Source of the DNA: Ciborinia camelliae
Lineage: Eukaryota; Ascomycota; Leotiomycetes; Helotiales; Sclerotiniaceae
Length of the DNA: 64,000 nt
NCBI GenBank assembly: GCA_025890175.1
Contig: JANPYM010000011.1
Location: 333,669-397,668, forward strand
Direction: 5' to 3'
Position 1 is the stretch's first letter. Each line of letters starts with the position of its first letter. The notes under the pieces are model-generated. The model saw nothing but the letters and a program-made list of their open reading frames with translations. It did no database searches and was not told the DNA's origin. Both the position numbers and the translations under genes were made by a program. Positions 62,998 through 64,000 of the stretch are shown piece by piece.

Positions 62998-63390
62998 TTA
63001 ATAAATTTATAATAAATATAATATTGAAAAATATTTATATTATATTTTTTAATAAATTAAGATTTATTAATATTAATTAGATTAATAAATTTTTTATAAT
63101 ATTAAAAAATATCTATATTGTATTCCTTAACAAATTAAAATCTATCAATATTAATTAGATTAATAAATACTTTATAATATTAAAAAGTACCTACATTACA
63201 CCCCCCAACAAACCAAGATCTATTAATATTGACTAGGTTAATAGATTCTTTATAATATTAAAAAGTATTTACATTGTATTCCCTAATAAACCAAAATTTA
63301 TTAATATTAATTAAATTAACAAATTCTTCATGATATTGAAAAATATCTATATTGTATCTTTTAATTTTAATATTAATTAGATTAATTTTA
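62998..63390 (+). repeat. 78-bp tandem repeat, about five copies, unequally mutated
   Basis: Anchors ATTAGATTAATA-type at 63076, 63154, 63232 and 63310 give exact 78-bp spacing, with one more degenerate unit before. The third unit keeps many C (CTACATTACACCCCCCAACA), while its neighbours read T at the same places. A further fragment (AATACCTACATTGTATTTC) follows near 63485. Confidence 0.9.
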
Positions 63391-64000
63391 TGTATTCCGT
63401 TAATCATTCTTGACCTCTCTTTAATTCTTATTAAATATTTTGATTATACTATTTAATCGCTTTATAACAAATTTGATATTATTAATAAATACCTACATTG
63501 TATTTCTTATTTATTAATAATACTATATTTTTAATCTTAATCGATTATTTTCTTTAATCAGCTTTTCAATTTTTTTAGTTATACTTAAAAATGTTTTTTA
63601 CTTTACTATTTATAAATATTTAGAAATTATTTTTAATATAATAATAAATCCTTTTTAAAATTTTATTTGAATATTAATAACCATTAATAGAAAAAATTTA
63701 TTTAAAAAATTATTAAAATATAAATTAACTTATTGTATTGTTAAATTTTATCTAATAATTTATATAATTTTAATTAAATTAATTAAATATTTGGATTATC
63801 TTTATATACCAATAATATAAATAAAAATTATTAAAACATTAAAATTTTAATTTAATAATTAAATTTTAAATTAAATTTTTGATTTTATAATAATATAATC
63901 TTTTTTATTTCAAAATTAACGATTTTATAAAATATTAAAAACTTTTTTTGTATTATTATTATATAAAAATATTTTATAAATTAAAAAATTAATAATATAT

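Larger units (their letters stand above)
28262..64000. other. A+T-rich, RIP-like block without recognisable intact genes
   Basis: Almost 36 kb in which A and T make up roughly nine bases in ten by eye, CpG is nearly absent and TpA is abundant. Stops are dense in most frames. The block consists of diverged tandem arrays (listed separately), A+T-rich unique-looking stretches and a few islands with more C or G (28971-29098, 36770-36925, 43925-44060, 47640-47745, 58090-58330, 63180-63300). This is the pattern expected of repeat-induced point mutation acting on transposons and duplicated DNA in ascomycetes. It may be a transposon nest, a subtelomere or part of a regional centromere; no telomere repeat array is seen. 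Confidence 0.85.

Noticed and set aside
59143..63390. CRISPR-like reading of the regular arrays
   Set aside because: Units are head to tail without unique spacers, in a eukaryotic context; they are satellites.
28262..64000. Mitochondrial DNA insertion as the source of the A+T-rich block
   Set aside because: No rRNA, tRNA or respiratory-chain gene motifs are visible, and C-to-T strand domains fit RIP better.

Overview
The window reads as nuclear DNA of a filamentous ascomycete. Genes carry short introns with GT..AG (once GC..AG) ends and GCTAAC-like branch sites. Intergenic DNA is full of simple repeats, and more than half of the window is an extremely A+T-rich, nearly gene-free block of the kind produced by repeat-induced point mutation (RIP). 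The best hand-recognised protein, PalA/Rim20, and the overall two-speed layout fit Leotiomycetes/Helotiales, but this is an inference and no species is named.

Left part, about 1-27,960: seven protein genes. In order they are a Ser/Thr-rich secreted cell-wall-type protein (+, 1894-3354, 2 exons), a Tcp11/Sok1-family protein with an IQ-like motif (+, 7096-10059, 1 exon), the ambient-pH signalling protein PalA/Rim20 (-, 11409-14526, 4 exons, 8-nt first exon), a GT31-type membrane glycosyltransferase (+, 17423-19021), a Pof1-type nucleotidyltransferase (-, 20265-21554), a steroid-5-alpha-reductase-family membrane protein (+, 21828-23219, 4 exons) and an aquaporin with a very long N-terminal tail (+, 24695-26602, 3 exons). 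They are ordinary chromosomal genes with no sign of an operon or metabolic cluster. Tcp11/Sok1 proteins are linked to the cAMP/PKA pathway, and PalA acts in the ESCRT-linked PacC pH pathway. The Pof1-like and reductase genes share a 273-bp divergent promoter region. Spacers between genes hold many short tandem repeats: 9-bp GATTCTTCT, 9-bp GTTTAACAA, 12-bp CCATTCTCCATC, GGAT, GGTA/TACC and G-rich purine tracts.

Boundary, about 27,960-29,100: a 27-bp x 4 tandem repeat and two C/G-containing islands. One contains nested palindromes built on CACGTG and a run of CpGs. They sit between or against heavily A+T-rich stretches and look like DNA that escaped RIP, possibly the edge of a transposable element.

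Right part, about 29,100-64,000: A+T-rich block (roughly nine bases in ten by eye) without a recognisable intact gene. It is not featureless. It contains at least seven tandem arrays with unit lengths near 16 bp (two different arrays), 72/87, 75, 78, 114 and 150 bp. A divergent sequence is also present twice about 20 kb apart in the same orientation. Long domains keep only G or only C on a given strand. One 1.26-kb minus-strand frame (42436-41177) has a single internal stop, which is far from chance in such DNA. The block could be a decayed transposon nest or part of a centromere; the sequence alone does not decide.

Most notable small-scale observations: (i) the third intron of palA carries a 132-bp GC-rich insert with 8-bp terminal inverted repeats and strong hairpins, a candidate introner-like or MITE-like element; (ii) palA can only reach its conserved N-terminus through an 8-nt first exon and a GC-AG intron; (iii) the nearly open relic frame in the RIP block.
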